A stretch of DNA of 64,000 nucleotides, taken from Palsa-504 sp963789225 (GTDB lineage: Bacteria; Actinomycetota; Actinomycetes; Streptosporangiales; Streptosporangiaceae). Made by a program: the position numbers and the translations under genes. Below the pieces are notes generated by a model. That model had not been told where the DNA came from. It saw only the letters and a list, made by a program, of their open reading frames with translations, and made no database searches. The DNA lies in contig CAWBKD010000005.1 in the NCBI GenBank assembly GCA_963789225.1, positions 1 through 64,000 on the forward strand. The letters run 5' to 3'. Shown piece after piece: positions 7,403 to 16,802 of this stretch. Each line of letters opens with the position of its first letter. Position 1 is the first letter of the stretch.

Positions 7403-8737
7403 TTCGGCGTGCCCGCCGCGGGCGGGATCCTGGTCGCGGTGAACAACCGGCTGGCCAGCGCCGAGATCGGGTACATCCTCGCCCACAGCGGCGCGCGGTA
7501 CCTGCTGCTGGATGCCGCTTTGGAGGCGCTGACCGCGCCGCTGGAGCTGGCCGGCGTGACCGTGATCCGCTGCCCGGATCAGTACGAGGAGTTCCTGGCC
7601 GCGGTTTCGCCGGCGATGCCGGTGAGCTGGCTGGAGCATGAAGAGGAGACGATCTCGGTTAACTACACCTCCGGGACCACGGGCCGGCCCAAGGGGGTGC
7701 AGTACACCTACCGCGGCGCGTACCTGAACGCGCTGAGCGAGGTGATCGTGGCGGGCCTGGGCCCGGATTCGGTCTACTTGTGGACGTTGCCGATGTTCCA
7801 CTGCAACGGCTGGTGCTTCCCGTGGGCGGTCACCGCGGTGGCCGCGCGGCACGTGGCCATCCGAGCCGTGGACCCGGGGCTGGTCTGGGATCTGATCGAC
7901 GGCGAGGGCGTGACGCACTACAACGGGGCGCCGACCGTGCAGCTGATGGTCATCAACCATCCCCGGGCGCACCGCCTGGACCGGCCCGTGACCGCGATGG
8001 TGGCCGCCGCTCCCCCGTCGCCGACGCTGCTGGGCCGGATGAGCGAGCTGAACTTCCGCGTCGTGCACGTGTACGGCCTGACCGAGACCTACGGCCCGAT
8101 CACCGTGTGCCCCGAGCCGGAGGGGTGGCGCGAGCTTCCGGTGGAGCAGCGGGCCAGGTACCTGGCCCGCCAGGGGCAGGCCTACCCCTCCGCCGATCTC
8201 GTCCGTGTCGTCGGCAAGGAGATGACCGACGTCCCCCGGGACGGGGCCGCGATGGGCGAGGTGGTCATGCGCGGGAACAACGTCATGAGTGGCTACTTCA
8301 ACGACGAGGCGGCCACGGCCAGGGCGTTCGCCGGCGGCTGGTTCCATTCCGGTGACCTTGCCGTGTGGCATCCCGACGGAAACATCGAGCTGCGCGACCG
8401 CGGCAAGGACATCATCATCTCTGGCGGCGAGAACATCTCCAGCATCGAAGTCGAGCAGGCGATCTGTGCCCACCCCGCCGTGCTCGAATGCGCAGTCATC
8501 GGGATCCCGCACCCGCATTGGGGAGAACGGCCCAAGGCGTGCGTCACCCTCAACGAGGGTGCCGTAGCCACCCCGGACCAGATCATCGCGTTCTGCCGCG
8601 AGCGCCTCGCCCGCTACAAATGCCCCGACGCGATCGAGTTCGGGCCGCTGCCGAAGACCTCCACCGGCAAGATCCAGAAGTTCGCGCTGCGCGACCGCGA
8701 ATGGACCGGTCAGGACACGAGGATCAGCGGAGCATAG
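7391..8737 (+). pseudogene. Acyl-CoA ligase (AMP-forming), lacking its N-terminus
   Basis: From GTG 7409 the frame encodes 442 residues: P-loop YTSGTTGRPKG (86-96), the A5-like YGLTETYGP, GWFHSGDLAVWHPDG, the hinge RDRGKDIIISGGENISS and the C-terminal lysine in TSTGKIQKF. Such enzymes activate fatty or other carboxylic acids as CoA thioesters. Homology already begins at 7391 (LEAHFGVP), upstream of the first possible start, while family members have about 90 more N-terminal residues and total about 530. The missing part abuts the lipoprotein gene start, so a deletion joined the two. The truncated protein would lack part of the acyl pocket. Confidence 0.8.
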
Positions 8738-9055
8738 TGCCCGAGGCCTCACCGGCACTCAGGCCACCCGGTTTCGTGCCCGGGCCAGATCGCGGTAGCG
8801 CTTGGACCAAACCTTCAGACGCCAGAACATCGCGACAGCCGCCAGCCGGTCGCCACCTCTGAGAGTTCAGGCGGCTACGTTCGCTCCCGGAGGGCCCCAC
8901 AGCATCTCTGCGCCGGCACTGTCCGCTTAGGCCGGATCTGCCGGCGTACCTCTACCTGGTCCGCCCTCGCACGTGCCGCCCGGGGCTGAATGTAGGCATA
9001 CTGGGGCATCAGCTGAGGTTTCGCCTGCCTTGGCTGGGTGATTGGGGATTGAGCC
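8738..9055. other. Intergenic region, possible C-terminal gene scrap
   Basis: No complete gene. On the minus strand around 8765-8850 a short frame reads AAVAMFWRLKVWSKRYRDLA and ends in a stop, which could be the tail of a lost gene, but I cannot name it. The region near 9000-9055 is the promoter and leader of the next gene. Confidence 0.3.
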
Positions 9056-10537
9056 ATGGATCCCGGGATTGATGCCCAGGCCGGTAACGTGCTCGGGGGG
9101 CCGCCCACGCGGGTGTTCGACGTGGTACTGCGCGGCTATGACCGCCGTCAGGTAGATCAGCACATCGAGCAGCTGGAGGACCAGGCCCGCCAGTACCGGG
9201 GTCAGGCGCAGGCGCTGCAGCGTGAGCTGTCCGCCGTGCAGCGCCAGCTGCGGGAGCGCGAGCGCCCGGCCGATGCGGGCCTTAGGCCCGGGATCAGGCA
9301 GTTGCTGCGGCTTGCCGAGGAGCAGGCTGCCGAGATCCTCGCCGAGGCCAGGGCAGCCGCTGACGAGCTGCAGGCTGCGGCTAAGGCGGCCGCCGCCGAA
9401 CTGCGGGCTGCGGCCGGGAATGAGGCCGCGGAACTGCGGGCAGGTGCCGAGCGGGAAACCGGAGACCTGCGCGCGTCGGCCGGGCGGGAAGCGGATGCGG
9501 TCAAGGACAGCGCGCGGCGGGAGGCTGACGAGCTGACCTCGATCACCGGACGCGAGGCCGCCACGGTCCGCGCCACGGCCGGCCATCAGGTCGCGGAGAA
9601 GCGGGCCGCGGCCGAGCAGGACATCGCCAAGCTGCGCATGACCACCGAGCGGGAGGTCGCCCAGCTGACGGCCACCGCGAACCGGGAGCGGGACGAGATT
9701 CTCACCACCGCCAGGCGGCAAGCGGACGAGACGCGCAGCCAGGCCCAGCAGATCCTGGGGGACAGCCAGGCTCAGCGGGCCCACGCCGAAGCCGGGCTGG
9801 AGACCCGGCTGGCCTCCCGCCGCGAGGAAGCCGAAAGCCGGGAGGCAGAACGCCTGGCGGCCGCGCGAGCTGCCACCCAGACGCTGGTCAGCGAGGCCGA
9901 GCAGCGGGCCACCCCAGCCGGGCAGCGGGCCGCCAGGGCCACCGCGCACGCGGAGCAGACCTTGCGCGAGGCAGACCAGCACTGCCAGCAGCTCGTATCC
10001 AACGCCGAGCAGAACGCCGACCAGATCGTCGCCCAGGCCAAGGCGCACGGCGACCAGCTCCTGACCGGCACTAACAACGAGATCGACCGGCTCCAGGCCG
10101 CAGCCCAGCGCGAGCTCGGCGAGCTGACCAGGCAGAAGGACAGCATCTCCAGCTACCTCGCCCAGATCCGCCAGCTGCTCAGCACGCAGCTGAGTCCCCC
10201 CGGCGAACCGCCCGCGAGCGGCTGCTTAGCAGGCTCCGGGTCCCGGCTCGCCGGCCAGCCGGGAGGCAGGTCAGGCGGCCACCACCGCAGCCGAGGACCC
10301 CAGCAAGCCGCCCGGCAGCCAGCGACCGCGCCACCGACAGGGCACCGGGCCCCCACGCAGATTGCCCGGTTATGTGCGGCTGCCCTTGGCCTCGGCGAGC
10401 GCGGCTTCCGCATCGGATACTGCCTCGATGCCGGTCCCGCGCCGACCGCCCGCCGGCGCCACACAAGCGCCGTCGTGCACGCGCGGCCCCGGCGGCCAGG
10501 GTGGAACTCACCGCGGGCGGTGACGTGCGGGCTTTGA
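9056..10537 (+). CDS. DivIVA-domain coiled-coil protein
   Basis: The protein (493 residues in this frame) opens with a DivIVA-like motif (TRVFDVVLRGYDRRQVDQHIEQLE, about 18-42), followed by some 330 residues of nearly unbroken Ala/Glu/Arg-rich coiled coil. Actinobacterial relatives organise polar growth and the cytoskeleton (DivIVA, Scy and FilP-like proteins). The coiled coil ends near residue 378 (SSYLAQIRQLLSTQL). The last 115 residues are Pro/Arg/Gly-rich with no structure, overlap the tail of the opposing gene, and may be read-through of a lost stop or frameshift. GGGGATTGAG lies before the ATG. Confidence 0.75.
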   Translation: MDPGIDAQAGNVLGGPPTRVFDVVLRGYDRRQVDQHIEQLEDQARQYRGQAQALQRELSAVQRQLRERERPADAGLRPGIRQLLRLAEEQAAEILAEARAAADELQAAAKAAAAELRAAAGNEAAELRAGAERETGDLRASAGREADAVKDSARREADELTSITGREAATVRATAGHQVAEKRAAAEQDIAKLRMTTEREVAQLTATANRERDEILTTARRQADETRSQAQQILGDSQAQRAHAEAGLETRLASRREEAESREAERLAAARAATQTLVSEAEQRATPAGQRAARATAHAEQTLREADQHCQQLVSNAEQNADQIVAQAKAHGDQLLTGTNNEIDRLQAAAQRELGELTRQKDSISSYLAQIRQLLSTQLSPPGEPPASGCLAGSGSRLAGQPGGRSGGHHRSRGPQQAARQPATAPPTGHRAPTQIARLCAAALGLGERGFRIGYCLDAGPAPTARRRHTSAVVHARPRRPGWNSPRAVTCGL

Positions 10538-11134
10538 CGACGTGCGGCCAGCCCGCGGCCCGGTGAGCTGGCCGACGTCCTTGTCGACGACGCGGACACC
10601 AGGCGCGAAGTGCGCCACGGCGGCGGTCATCCGGTCCGTATCCAGGCGCCACAGGTTCGCTGCGCGGCTGGCCAGCAGCATATCGCCGCTGACAGGCGTC
10701 AGCGCGCGGGCTGTCACCTGGCCGGCCCGCTGGCCACGGCGCCCGGCCAGCGGCAGGGCACCTCTATGGCGGGCCACCGCCACGTACCGCATGGAACGGC
10801 CGTAGGGCATCGGCTGGCGCCAGAGCACCACTTCCCTGACGTCGGCCCACGGGATCAGGCAGGTGGTGGAGCGATACCGCCCGGGCGAGCCGCCGAGGGT
10901 GATGCCCCTGGCATCGACCCGCAGCGCCACCCGGCGGGTAGCGATGCTCGCGATGAACACCAGCGCGCCGCCGCCGAAAAGCACCAGCGTGACCACCCGC
11001 AAGGCCAGCGACATCGGCACCGTGACCGCGATCAGGACGAACACGGCAGCCCCGATGATCAAGCCGCCGCTGCGGCCGTTCCACCCATAGCGGGCCACAT
11101 ACACGCCAGGCTCAGGACTCACACGGCTCATCAT
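10508..11134 (-). CDS. Membrane protein of unknown function with possible PH-like domain
   Basis: A 208-residue protein from ATG 11134 (or the adjacent ATG 11131). Two hydrophobic helices at about residues 25-65 (GLIIGAAVFVLIAVTVPM and LRVVTLVLFGGGALVFIAS) precede a soluble beta-rich part with RVDARGITLGG, LIPWADVREVVLWRQP and RYVAVARHRG. This layout is that of bacterial PH-like (bPH) membrane proteins. No enzyme motif is seen. It converges with the DivIVA-like gene, overlapping its questionable 3' end by 30 bases. Confidence 0.6.
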   Translation of the reverse strand: MMSRVSPEPGVYVARYGWNGRSGGLIIGAAVFVLIAVTVPMSLALRVVTLVLFGGGALVFIASIATRRVALRVDARGITLGGSPGRYRSTTCLIPWADVREVVLWRQPMPYGRSMRYVAVARHRGALPLAGRRGQRAGQVTARALTPVSGDMLLASRAANLWRLDTDRMTAAVAHFAPGVRVVDKDVGQLTGPRAGRTSSKPARHRPR

Positions 11135-11209
11135 GTCCCAGCACAACGCACACGACCAGGCTTCGCCACGCATTCCCAGCCGGGGCGCAGTGAACCAGCC
11201 CAACAGCTG

Positions 11210-11345
11210 GTCGAGACCAACGGCATTCGCCTGAACGTCGCCGAGCAGGCGAAGGAACTCTTGTTCTCCTGTGCCGTGGCTTTCCGGGGGGTCCTGGTAC
11301 TCCTGGCGCCGTCAGATCGGCGCGCTCGCCGATGCCGACTTGCGG
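11210..11345 (+). pseudogene. Epoxide-hydrolase-like gene, short N-terminal remnant with frameshift
   Basis: VETNGIRLNVAEQ (from 11210) is the typical start of alpha/beta-hydrolases of the epoxide hydrolase group. About 40 bases later another frame reads GGSWYSWRRQIGALADADLR, the expected next block (SWYSWRRQI). The reading frame changes between them and everything beyond about residue 45, including the nucleophile and the His, is missing. A dead fragment. Confidence 0.55.
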
Positions 11346-11397
11346 TCCGGAGCGCTCATGGTCAGCCTAATCCGCCGGGGCAACGTACGCGATGATA

Positions 11398-11425
11398 GCC
11401 CCGCCGAGGCTGGCCACGGCGGGGC
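11398..11425 (-). terminator. Possible terminator hairpin downstream of the GH gene
   Basis: A perfect 8-bp stem (GCCCCGCC / GGCGGGGC) with a 12-base loop lies about 40 bases past the stop of the hydrolase gene read leftwards. There is no U-tract on either side, which is common for actinobacterial terminators but leaves the assignment weak. Confidence 0.35.
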
Positions 11426-11466
11426 GTGTTTGATATCCGGGTGCACTTGCAGGTTCGGGACGGGTA

Positions 11467-13126
11467 CTACTGCGTCTCGAGGATGACCATCGACTCGGGC
11501 GGCAGGGTGATGCCGGAGGCGAGCGAGGACGCGCTGGTCGTGCCCTGCACGATGGTGGAGTTGGTGGCGTTCTGGTTCGCCGCGGTGTAGGTCCAGGTCT
11601 TCAGCTGGCCCTGCAGCGGCGCGCGGAAGCTTGCCGTCTGCGCGGAGCCGGTGTTGGTGTTGATGAAGGCGACCGCTTGCTGCCCTCCGGGCAGGCGGGA
11701 CTGATAGGCCAGGACGTCTCCTGGATCAGTGGTGCTCAGGGTGCCCAGGAGCGCCCCCGGCCGGGCCAGCACCGAGGCCAGCACATAGCCGTAATACGGC
11801 GTTTCCGGCGCGGGCGGCGAGTCCGAGGTGAACATGCCGTAGTCCGGGTTCGTGCAGGTGGCGCCGGTGTTGCCGTAGTTGTTCATGTCCCACCAGTCCA
11901 CGCTCTGTGCTCCGGCGGCCAGCCAGGAAAGAACGTCCCCGGCGGCGAACAGCGCCCCGGCCGGCGTGCACACGGTGGTCGTCTCGTTGTTCGAGACTCC
12001 CGTTTCGCCGACGACGACCTGAGTGCCGGGGTCACGGGCGTCGAGCTCGCCGCGGATCTGGCCGTACAGCGAGGGCACCGACATCAGGGACTGCAGGACC
12101 TGCTGGTCGGTCGGGTTGCTCCCGCCGGTGGCGCCGCTGAAGGAGAAGGGGTAATAGTGGGCGTCGACGAAGCTGACGTACCGTCCGTCCTGGCCCAGTA
12201 CCGTGTTGTTCCACTCGGAGTTGTCCGGCACGGACGCGCCCGGCACGTCGCTGCCGAAGGCCCACGGCACGCCGATCTGGGCCGCCGGGTCGGCCTGCTT
12301 CATGGCCACCATGAACTGACGGGCGTTGACGGCGTAGGACGTCGCCAGCGTCTGCGTCCCCTGAGCATCGCCCTGTGTCACCTGGGGGCATGTCGGGTTC
12401 TCATCGACGCCGTTGACGGAGGAGTAGTCGTTGGGCTTGTAGCCCTGGAAGTCCTCAGGGGCCTGAGCCAGCCAGTTGTTGACCTCCCAGCAGCCGTAGT
12501 TCTCGTTGCCCACCTCCCACAGTGCCACGCTGTCGCCGGCCGTGCTCAGCGAGTGGCTCACCCAGGCTGCCGCCTCGGCGGGCGTGCCCGAGCCGAAGTT
12601 GACCGTCACGAAGCTGCCCGCGCCGATCGCCTTGGCCTGAGCCGAGAACTGGTCGGAGGGCAGCGAGTCGGTGCTGTCGCAGCTGGCTCCGGTGAACGGC
12701 GCCGTCGTGTCGTAGGGGAACGGAGCGCCCGTGAAGCTCCCGTAGGGGTTCCCCCAGATGCAGGTCTGGATGTCGGTGTTGGTCTGCCAGTCGTAGTAGT
12801 CGGCGTACGAGCCGCCGCCGTAGCGGAGCAGGCCGATGCCGGCTGCCTTGAGAAGCGGCTGGATCGTGTCCAGGCCGCCGCCCGCCGACACGTCGGCCGC
12901 GTAGATGTAGTCCCACGGGGCGGTGTTGAGCCCCAGGGCCAGCGGCGACAGGACGTGGCCCCGGCTGCTGGCCCGGCAGCGGGGCCGCGTTCGCCGCACC
13001 GGCCGCGGAGAGGGCCGCGGCCACCGCGACGGCCAGGCCGGCGGATACGGCCGCGCGGCGGGCACGTCGTCGGCGTCCTCCGGCCCGGGCGCAAGGCGAG
13101 AAAGATCTTCCGGATGCTTCAGTCAT
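11467..13126 (-). pseudogene. Secreted clan GH-A-like glycoside hydrolase, frameshifted after the signal peptide
   Basis: From ATG 13126 one frame encodes a signal peptide with twin basic runs and an AxA site (RRRRARRAAVSAGLAVAV, then ANAAPLPG). Around 12945-12975 the coding sense passes to another frame, which carries the catalytic domain to the stop at 11467: LALGLNTAPWDYIY, LLRYGGGSYADYYDW, WEVGNENYGCW (acid/base Glu of clan GH-A), VDAHYYPF and VVVGETGVSNN (nucleophile Glu), QSVDWWDMNNYGN. It resembles arabinofuranosidase-like or related secreted hydrolases; the substrate is unknown. The domain frame alone has no export signal. Fifty bases separate it from the GH5-like gene upstream, so both probably share one transcript. 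Confidence 0.7.
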
Positions 13127-13176
13127 TGCCACGCCCTTTTGCTCGGATAGGCCTATACGCCACGGATCGACCACGA

Positions 13177-15135
13177 TCATGGAGTTGGCGGAGTGGCAGC
13201 CGGGGCGTTCTCGAGCCGGAAGACGCCGACGCCGAACGGAGCCAGGGTGGCGGCCCCGTCGACGGCCGAACCGTCCAGGCGGGCCAGCCAGAGCCCGGGG
13301 GCGAGTTCTGGCTTGACCGTCACCGGCTCGCTCGCCTGACTCACCAGCCAGGCGAAGCGGGCTCCGTCGGAGCGGACGAGCACGTCGCAGGCGACCCGGC
13401 GATCGTCGGCCGTCACCAGCCTGCGAACTCCGGCGTACGCCGCGAGGGCGTCGTAGATCGCGCTTGTTGCCTCCGGGTTGGCCTGCGGCGTCGCGGCCGC
13501 CATGTGCTCGACGGGATAGGTGCACAGCACGACGGAGCCAGCGCCCACGCGGCGTAGCAGCAGAGCCGGCCTGCCGTGGCCGTCGGCGGCGAGCACTTCT
13601 GCTCCGTCCGGGCGGACCGGCAGGTAGGCGCGGCTGTGCTCGTTGCCGCCAGCACGGAAGGTCAGCCGGGTGCCGGCCGCCAGCGTGCCGAAGTCCCTGC
13701 CGAAGGTGAAGGCCACCTGGTCGTCTTCGATCGCGTCGACCAGGCCGGCCCTGAGCTGATGCTCGACCCCGAACATCGCGTTGAGGTGGCCATACGAGGG
13801 GCCGCGGTGCCAGCCGGCCGATCCCGGCGAGTATGAGACGTAGACCGTCGCGCCTCCCCTCGCCAGCCGTTCGAGCTGGTGCCAGGTAGGCGCGAGCAGC
13901 TGCTTGACCGAGGGCACGAGGTAGAGCATGGCGTCGCCACCGACGCCTTCGCTCTCCCTGGCCAGCGCGAGCGGCAGGTCTGCCAGCCGGGCAGACACAT
14001 AGGCCTGGCGCAGCGTGTCGTAAATGTATCCGGGGTCGGATGGCGCGGTGAACGGATAGCTGGTGTCGAGGTATGACGACACCACCAGCGCGGTGTCGGC
14101 GGCGGTACGCTGGCACCGGCCGATGTCGACGGCACGGAGCGTCTCGGCGAACGCCTTCATCTCGGCCAGCTGCGGCTTGGGGTGGCCGCGGACGTCGGTG
14201 AGCCCGAAGTGGAGCTCGAAGGCATGATGCCGGTAGGGATCCTGGCCCGCCAGGTCGTCGTAGTCGGAGTTGCACCAGCCGATCCAGCCGGTCGCGCCGG
14301 CCAGCAGGCTGTTGTGCAGGACCTGGCGGTAGTAGCGGGCGGCGTTGGCACCGGAGACGAAGTCCGAGCTGACGCCGAACTCCTCGAGCACGACCGGGCG
14401 GCCGAACGTGCCCGCCAGCTCGCACTCCCATGCCGCCGCGTAATGCTGGCGTACCTCGTCGTCGCCCACAGGGTAGACGTGCGGTCCCAGGAAGTCGCAG
14501 AGCCGCGCCGCGTCGGCAAGAGAGAACCCGGCGTGCTGCCTGCCAGCCTGGGTCCCCCACGCGCCGTCGCCGAGCGAGAAAGGCTGCTGGCCGCCCGCCG
14601 CGCGCACCGCGTCCCTGATTATCTGCGCCCAGGCGGCGATGACCTCCCGCGGCGCGCTTCCCCCGCCGTAGATCGGCATCTCGTTGGAGACCAGCCAGCC
14701 GCACACCGCCGGGTGGGCACCGAAGCGGCGTACCATCTCGCCGGCGAACCAGGCCTGCCGGGCGACCATCCAGACGTCGGTGTAGAGGTCCCGCCCATCG
14801 CGCCAGGGCGGGTCCCAGTTCTCGCCGGACATGTGGCCGACGATGAACGTCGGCACGGTGGACATGTCCGCCTCGGCGTGCCGCTCAAGGAAGTCGGCAA
14901 AGCGGTCAGCCATCACATCATCGATGCGGTCGGGCTCAGGCATGAAGTCCGGCCAGTAGAAGAACGAGCGGGTCATGCCCAGGCCGTGCTCCCGCAGCAC
15001 GGCCAGCTCACTGCGGACCGTGTCCGGATCATAGTTCCGCCACATCAGCGGGCCGCCGGTCCGGGACCAGAAGTTGGCACCCAGCCAGTTGACCGGCTGC
15101 CCGGCTATGACGATCCGCGCGGAATTCCGGTGCAT
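13177..15135 (-). CDS. GH5-like glycoside hydrolase (beta-mannanase/mannosidase type)
   Basis: A 652-residue protein without signal peptide. The TIM barrel (about 1-340) has acid/base E152 in CGWLVSNE and nucleophile E252 in RPVVLEEFG, as in clan GH-A families GH5 and relatives. The C-terminal half has a GATase-like fold pattern (MLYLVPSVKQLL, GGATVYVSYSPGSAG, GAGSVVLCTYPVEHMAA) and a final beta domain, a layout seen in large GH5-type mannosidases. ATG 15135 follows a GAGGGGAG ribosome site. A LacI-type operator lies 73 bases upstream. With the GH36 enzyme and importer of the opposite unit it suggests galacto-mannan breakdown; that is inference. Confidence 0.75.
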   Translation of the reverse strand: MHRNSARIVIAGQPVNWLGANFWSRTGGPLMWRNYDPDTVRSELAVLREHGLGMTRSFFYWPDFMPEPDRIDDVMADRFADFLERHAEADMSTVPTFIVGHMSGENWDPPWRDGRDLYTDVWMVARQAWFAGEMVRRFGAHPAVCGWLVSNEMPIYGGGSAPREVIAAWAQIIRDAVRAAGGQQPFSLGDGAWGTQAGRQHAGFSLADAARLCDFLGPHVYPVGDDEVRQHYAAAWECELAGTFGRPVVLEEFGVSSDFVSGANAARYYRQVLHNSLLAGATGWIGWCNSDYDDLAGQDPYRHHAFELHFGLTDVRGHPKPQLAEMKAFAETLRAVDIGRCQRTAADTALVVSSYLDTSYPFTAPSDPGYIYDTLRQAYVSARLADLPLALARESEGVGGDAMLYLVPSVKQLLAPTWHQLERLARGGATVYVSYSPGSAGWHRGPSYGHLNAMFGVEHQLRAGLVDAIEDDQVAFTFGRDFGTLAAGTRLTFRAGGNEHSRAYLPVRPDGAEVLAADGHGRPALLLRRVGAGSVVLCTYPVEHMAAATPQANPEATSAIYDALAAYAGVRRLVTADDRRVACDVLVRSDGARFAWLVSQASEPVTVKPELAPGLWLARLDGSAVDGAATLAPFGVGVFRLENAPAATPPTP

Positions 15136-15207
15136 ACGGGAAGGCTCCCCTCTTCGAGCCCGATGCTGCGGGAGTCGACTGGCCGCTCGCGCCAGGACGC
15201 CCAAATT

Positions 15208-15223
15208 ACTATACCGATTAAGT
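15208..15223 (-). promoter_or_regulatory. LacI-type operator 1, upstream of the GH5-like gene
   Basis: Read on the minus strand the site is ACTTAATCGGTATAGT, an imperfect palindrome around a central CG, as expected of LacI-family operators. The same 16-mer, with one base changed, recurs at 16578-16593 before the transporter, and a weaker form at 16533-16548. The divergent LacI gene begins about 230 bases to the right. Confidence 0.65.
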
Positions 15224-15455
15224 AACGCCGGGGGAACGCCGCCTGGAAAGTTATTTATGCTAGGCCCGGAGATCTCTTTCGGGATATGCGCCGCGCTGTA
15301 TCGTTAAGCGCAGCGCGCTGCACGGTTATGCGCCATGGCCAGCAGGCACCTGCCAGGACCTCGCCATTACACTGGCCAGCAGCAGTGAGGCCCGCGTGTC
15401 ACGCGGCCAGGCGGTACCGCGCCCGATGGCGGGTAGCCGTCGAGAGGGGACAGAA

Positions 15456-16505
15456 GTGAAGCGTCCGACCATCGCCGACATCGCAAGCCGGGCGGGAGTG
15501 ACCAAGGCGGCGGTGTCGTTCGCCCTCAACGGCCAGCCCGGCGTCTCCGCAGCCACGCGAGAGCGCATCCTCGCGATCGCGAGCGAGATCGGCTTCCAGC
15601 CCAGCAGCGCGGCAAGGGCACTGTCCGACGGTCGGGCGGGCGCATTCGGGCTGGTCGTCGACCGCCCGGCACGAACGCTCGGCATCGAGTCCTTCTTCAT
15701 GCAGCTGATCTCCGGCATCCAGGCTGAGCTGTCCCGGGACCACATTGCGCTGCTGTTCACGACGGCGGAGGATCAGGCGGCGGAGATCGACCTGTACCGG
15801 ACGTGGTGGGCCCAGCGGCGGGTGGACGGAGTGTTCCTGCTCGACCTCCAGCTCCGCGATCAGCGGGTGAACACGCTGCAGGAACTCCGGATGCCAGCGA
15901 TCGTGTTCGGCACCCCCAAGGGGTCAGGCTCGCTGCCGGCCGTCTGGCAGGACGACGTCGCCGCGACCAGGACCGTGGTGGAGTACCTGGCAGGCCTCGG
16001 CCACCGGCGGCTGGCCCGGGTAAGCGGCATCCCCAGGTACTGGCACACCAAGCTGCGCGCTGATGCGCTGCACGAGGCCGCGCGCGCCGCCGGGCTCGAG
16101 GCGATGTCCGTCGAAGGCGACTACACCAGCGAGCACGGTGCCCAGGCGACCCGCGAGCTGCTCCGGTCGGCTAGGCCGCCGACCGCGATCCTCTACGACA
16201 ACGACCTGATGGCGATGTCCGGGCTCGGCGTCGCTCAGCACATGGGAGTGCGGGTACCCGGCGAGCTGTCGATCGTGGCCTGGGACGATTCCGTGCTGTG
16301 CGAGCTGGTCCACCCGTCGCTGACCGCGCTCCGGCGGGACATCGCCGCCGCCGGCGCCGAGGGCGCGCGGCGCATGGTCGAGCTGGTCGGCGGGTCCGAG
16401 GTCGGAGATTTCCAGGAACCGCCGCCGGTGCTCGTCAGGCGCGGCAGTACCGGCACCCCGTCCCGGCCGGACGAACAGCCGCCGCACCCGGCTGCCGCTC
16501 CTTAG
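15456..16505 (+). CDS. LacI-family transcriptional regulator
   Basis: A 349-residue regulator. The N-terminal helix-turn-helix and hinge are standard (RPTIADIASRAGVTKAAVSFALNGQPGVS, then RILAIASEIGFQPSSAARALSDGRA), followed by a periplasmic-binding-protein-like sugar domain (GVFLLDLQL, HRRLARVSG, AILYDNDLMAMSGL, LSIVAWDDSVLCELVHPSLTAL). GTG 15456 is chosen because GAGAGGGGAC lies just before it and the family starts there. It sits between the hydrolase unit and the importer unit, both of which carry the shared 16-bp operator, so it is the natural candidate repressor, relieved by a sugar. Confidence 0.88.
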   Translation: MKRPTIADIASRAGVTKAAVSFALNGQPGVSAATRERILAIASEIGFQPSSAARALSDGRAGAFGLVVDRPARTLGIESFFMQLISGIQAELSRDHIALLFTTAEDQAAEIDLYRTWWAQRRVDGVFLLDLQLRDQRVNTLQELRMPAIVFGTPKGSGSLPAVWQDDVAATRTVVEYLAGLGHRRLARVSGIPRYWHTKLRADALHEAARAAGLEAMSVEGDYTSEHGAQATRELLRSARPPTAILYDNDLMAMSGLGVAQHMGVRVPGELSIVAWDDSVLCELVHPSLTALRRDIAAAGAEGARRMVELVGGSEVGDFQEPPPVLVRRGSTGTPSRPDEQPPHPAAAP

Positions 16506-16532
16506 CCGTTCCGGTATCTGATCGAGATCTGA

Positions 16533-16548
16533 ACGATACCGACATAAT
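16533..16548 (-). promoter_or_regulatory. LacI-type operator 2 (weaker), before the importer genes
   Basis: Read on the minus strand this is ATTATGTCGGTATCGT, matching 11 of 16 positions of operators 1 and 3, with the same central CGGTAT core. It lies 45 bases before operator 3, a spacing near four helical turns, which would permit cooperative binding on one face. Confidence 0.45.
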
Positions 16549-16577
16549 CCTTTACCTAATGCCAGCAGAGGGATAAC

Positions 16578-16593
16578 ACTTAACCGGTATAGT
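16578..16593 (+). promoter_or_regulatory. LacI-type operator 3, before the importer genes
   Basis: ACTTAACCGGTATAGT differs at one base from operator 1 at 15208-15223. The near-identity of two 16-mers more than 1.3 kb apart, on opposite strands and each upstream of a transcription unit flanking the LacI gene, is the evidence. It lies about 210 bases before the solute-binding-protein start, so a long leader or a nearby promoter must be assumed. Confidence 0.65.
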
Positions 16594-16802
16594 CCGTGTT
16601 CGGCTGCACTGGGCGCCCGGTTCGAGACGCTAGTCGGCGCGGCGCGGACGCGAAAACAAGAACAGGACGCCCGACCTGGCGGTGGCCATGACGCTCTTAG
16701 TTTGCGTGCGCTACGGCCGGGTGTTTCGCGGCGCCATTCCATGACCGCGCATTGTCTTTCCATGACTACGGTTACCCGGGGCCGAAAGAAAGAAGGGTTT
16801 CA

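Noticed and set aside
9200..10150. Apparent DNA repeats rich in GCC/GAG
   Set aside because: They arise from the Ala/Glu-rich coiled coil of the DivIVA-like protein, not from true nucleotide repeats or a CRISPR array.
12455..14704. Very long open frame (about 750 codons) on the minus strand across the two glycoside hydrolase genes
   Set aside because: It is an out-of-frame shadow caused by high GC; it is Arg/Pro/Gly-rich with no domain, except for its last 60 codons, which are the true signal peptide of the frameshifted hydrolase.
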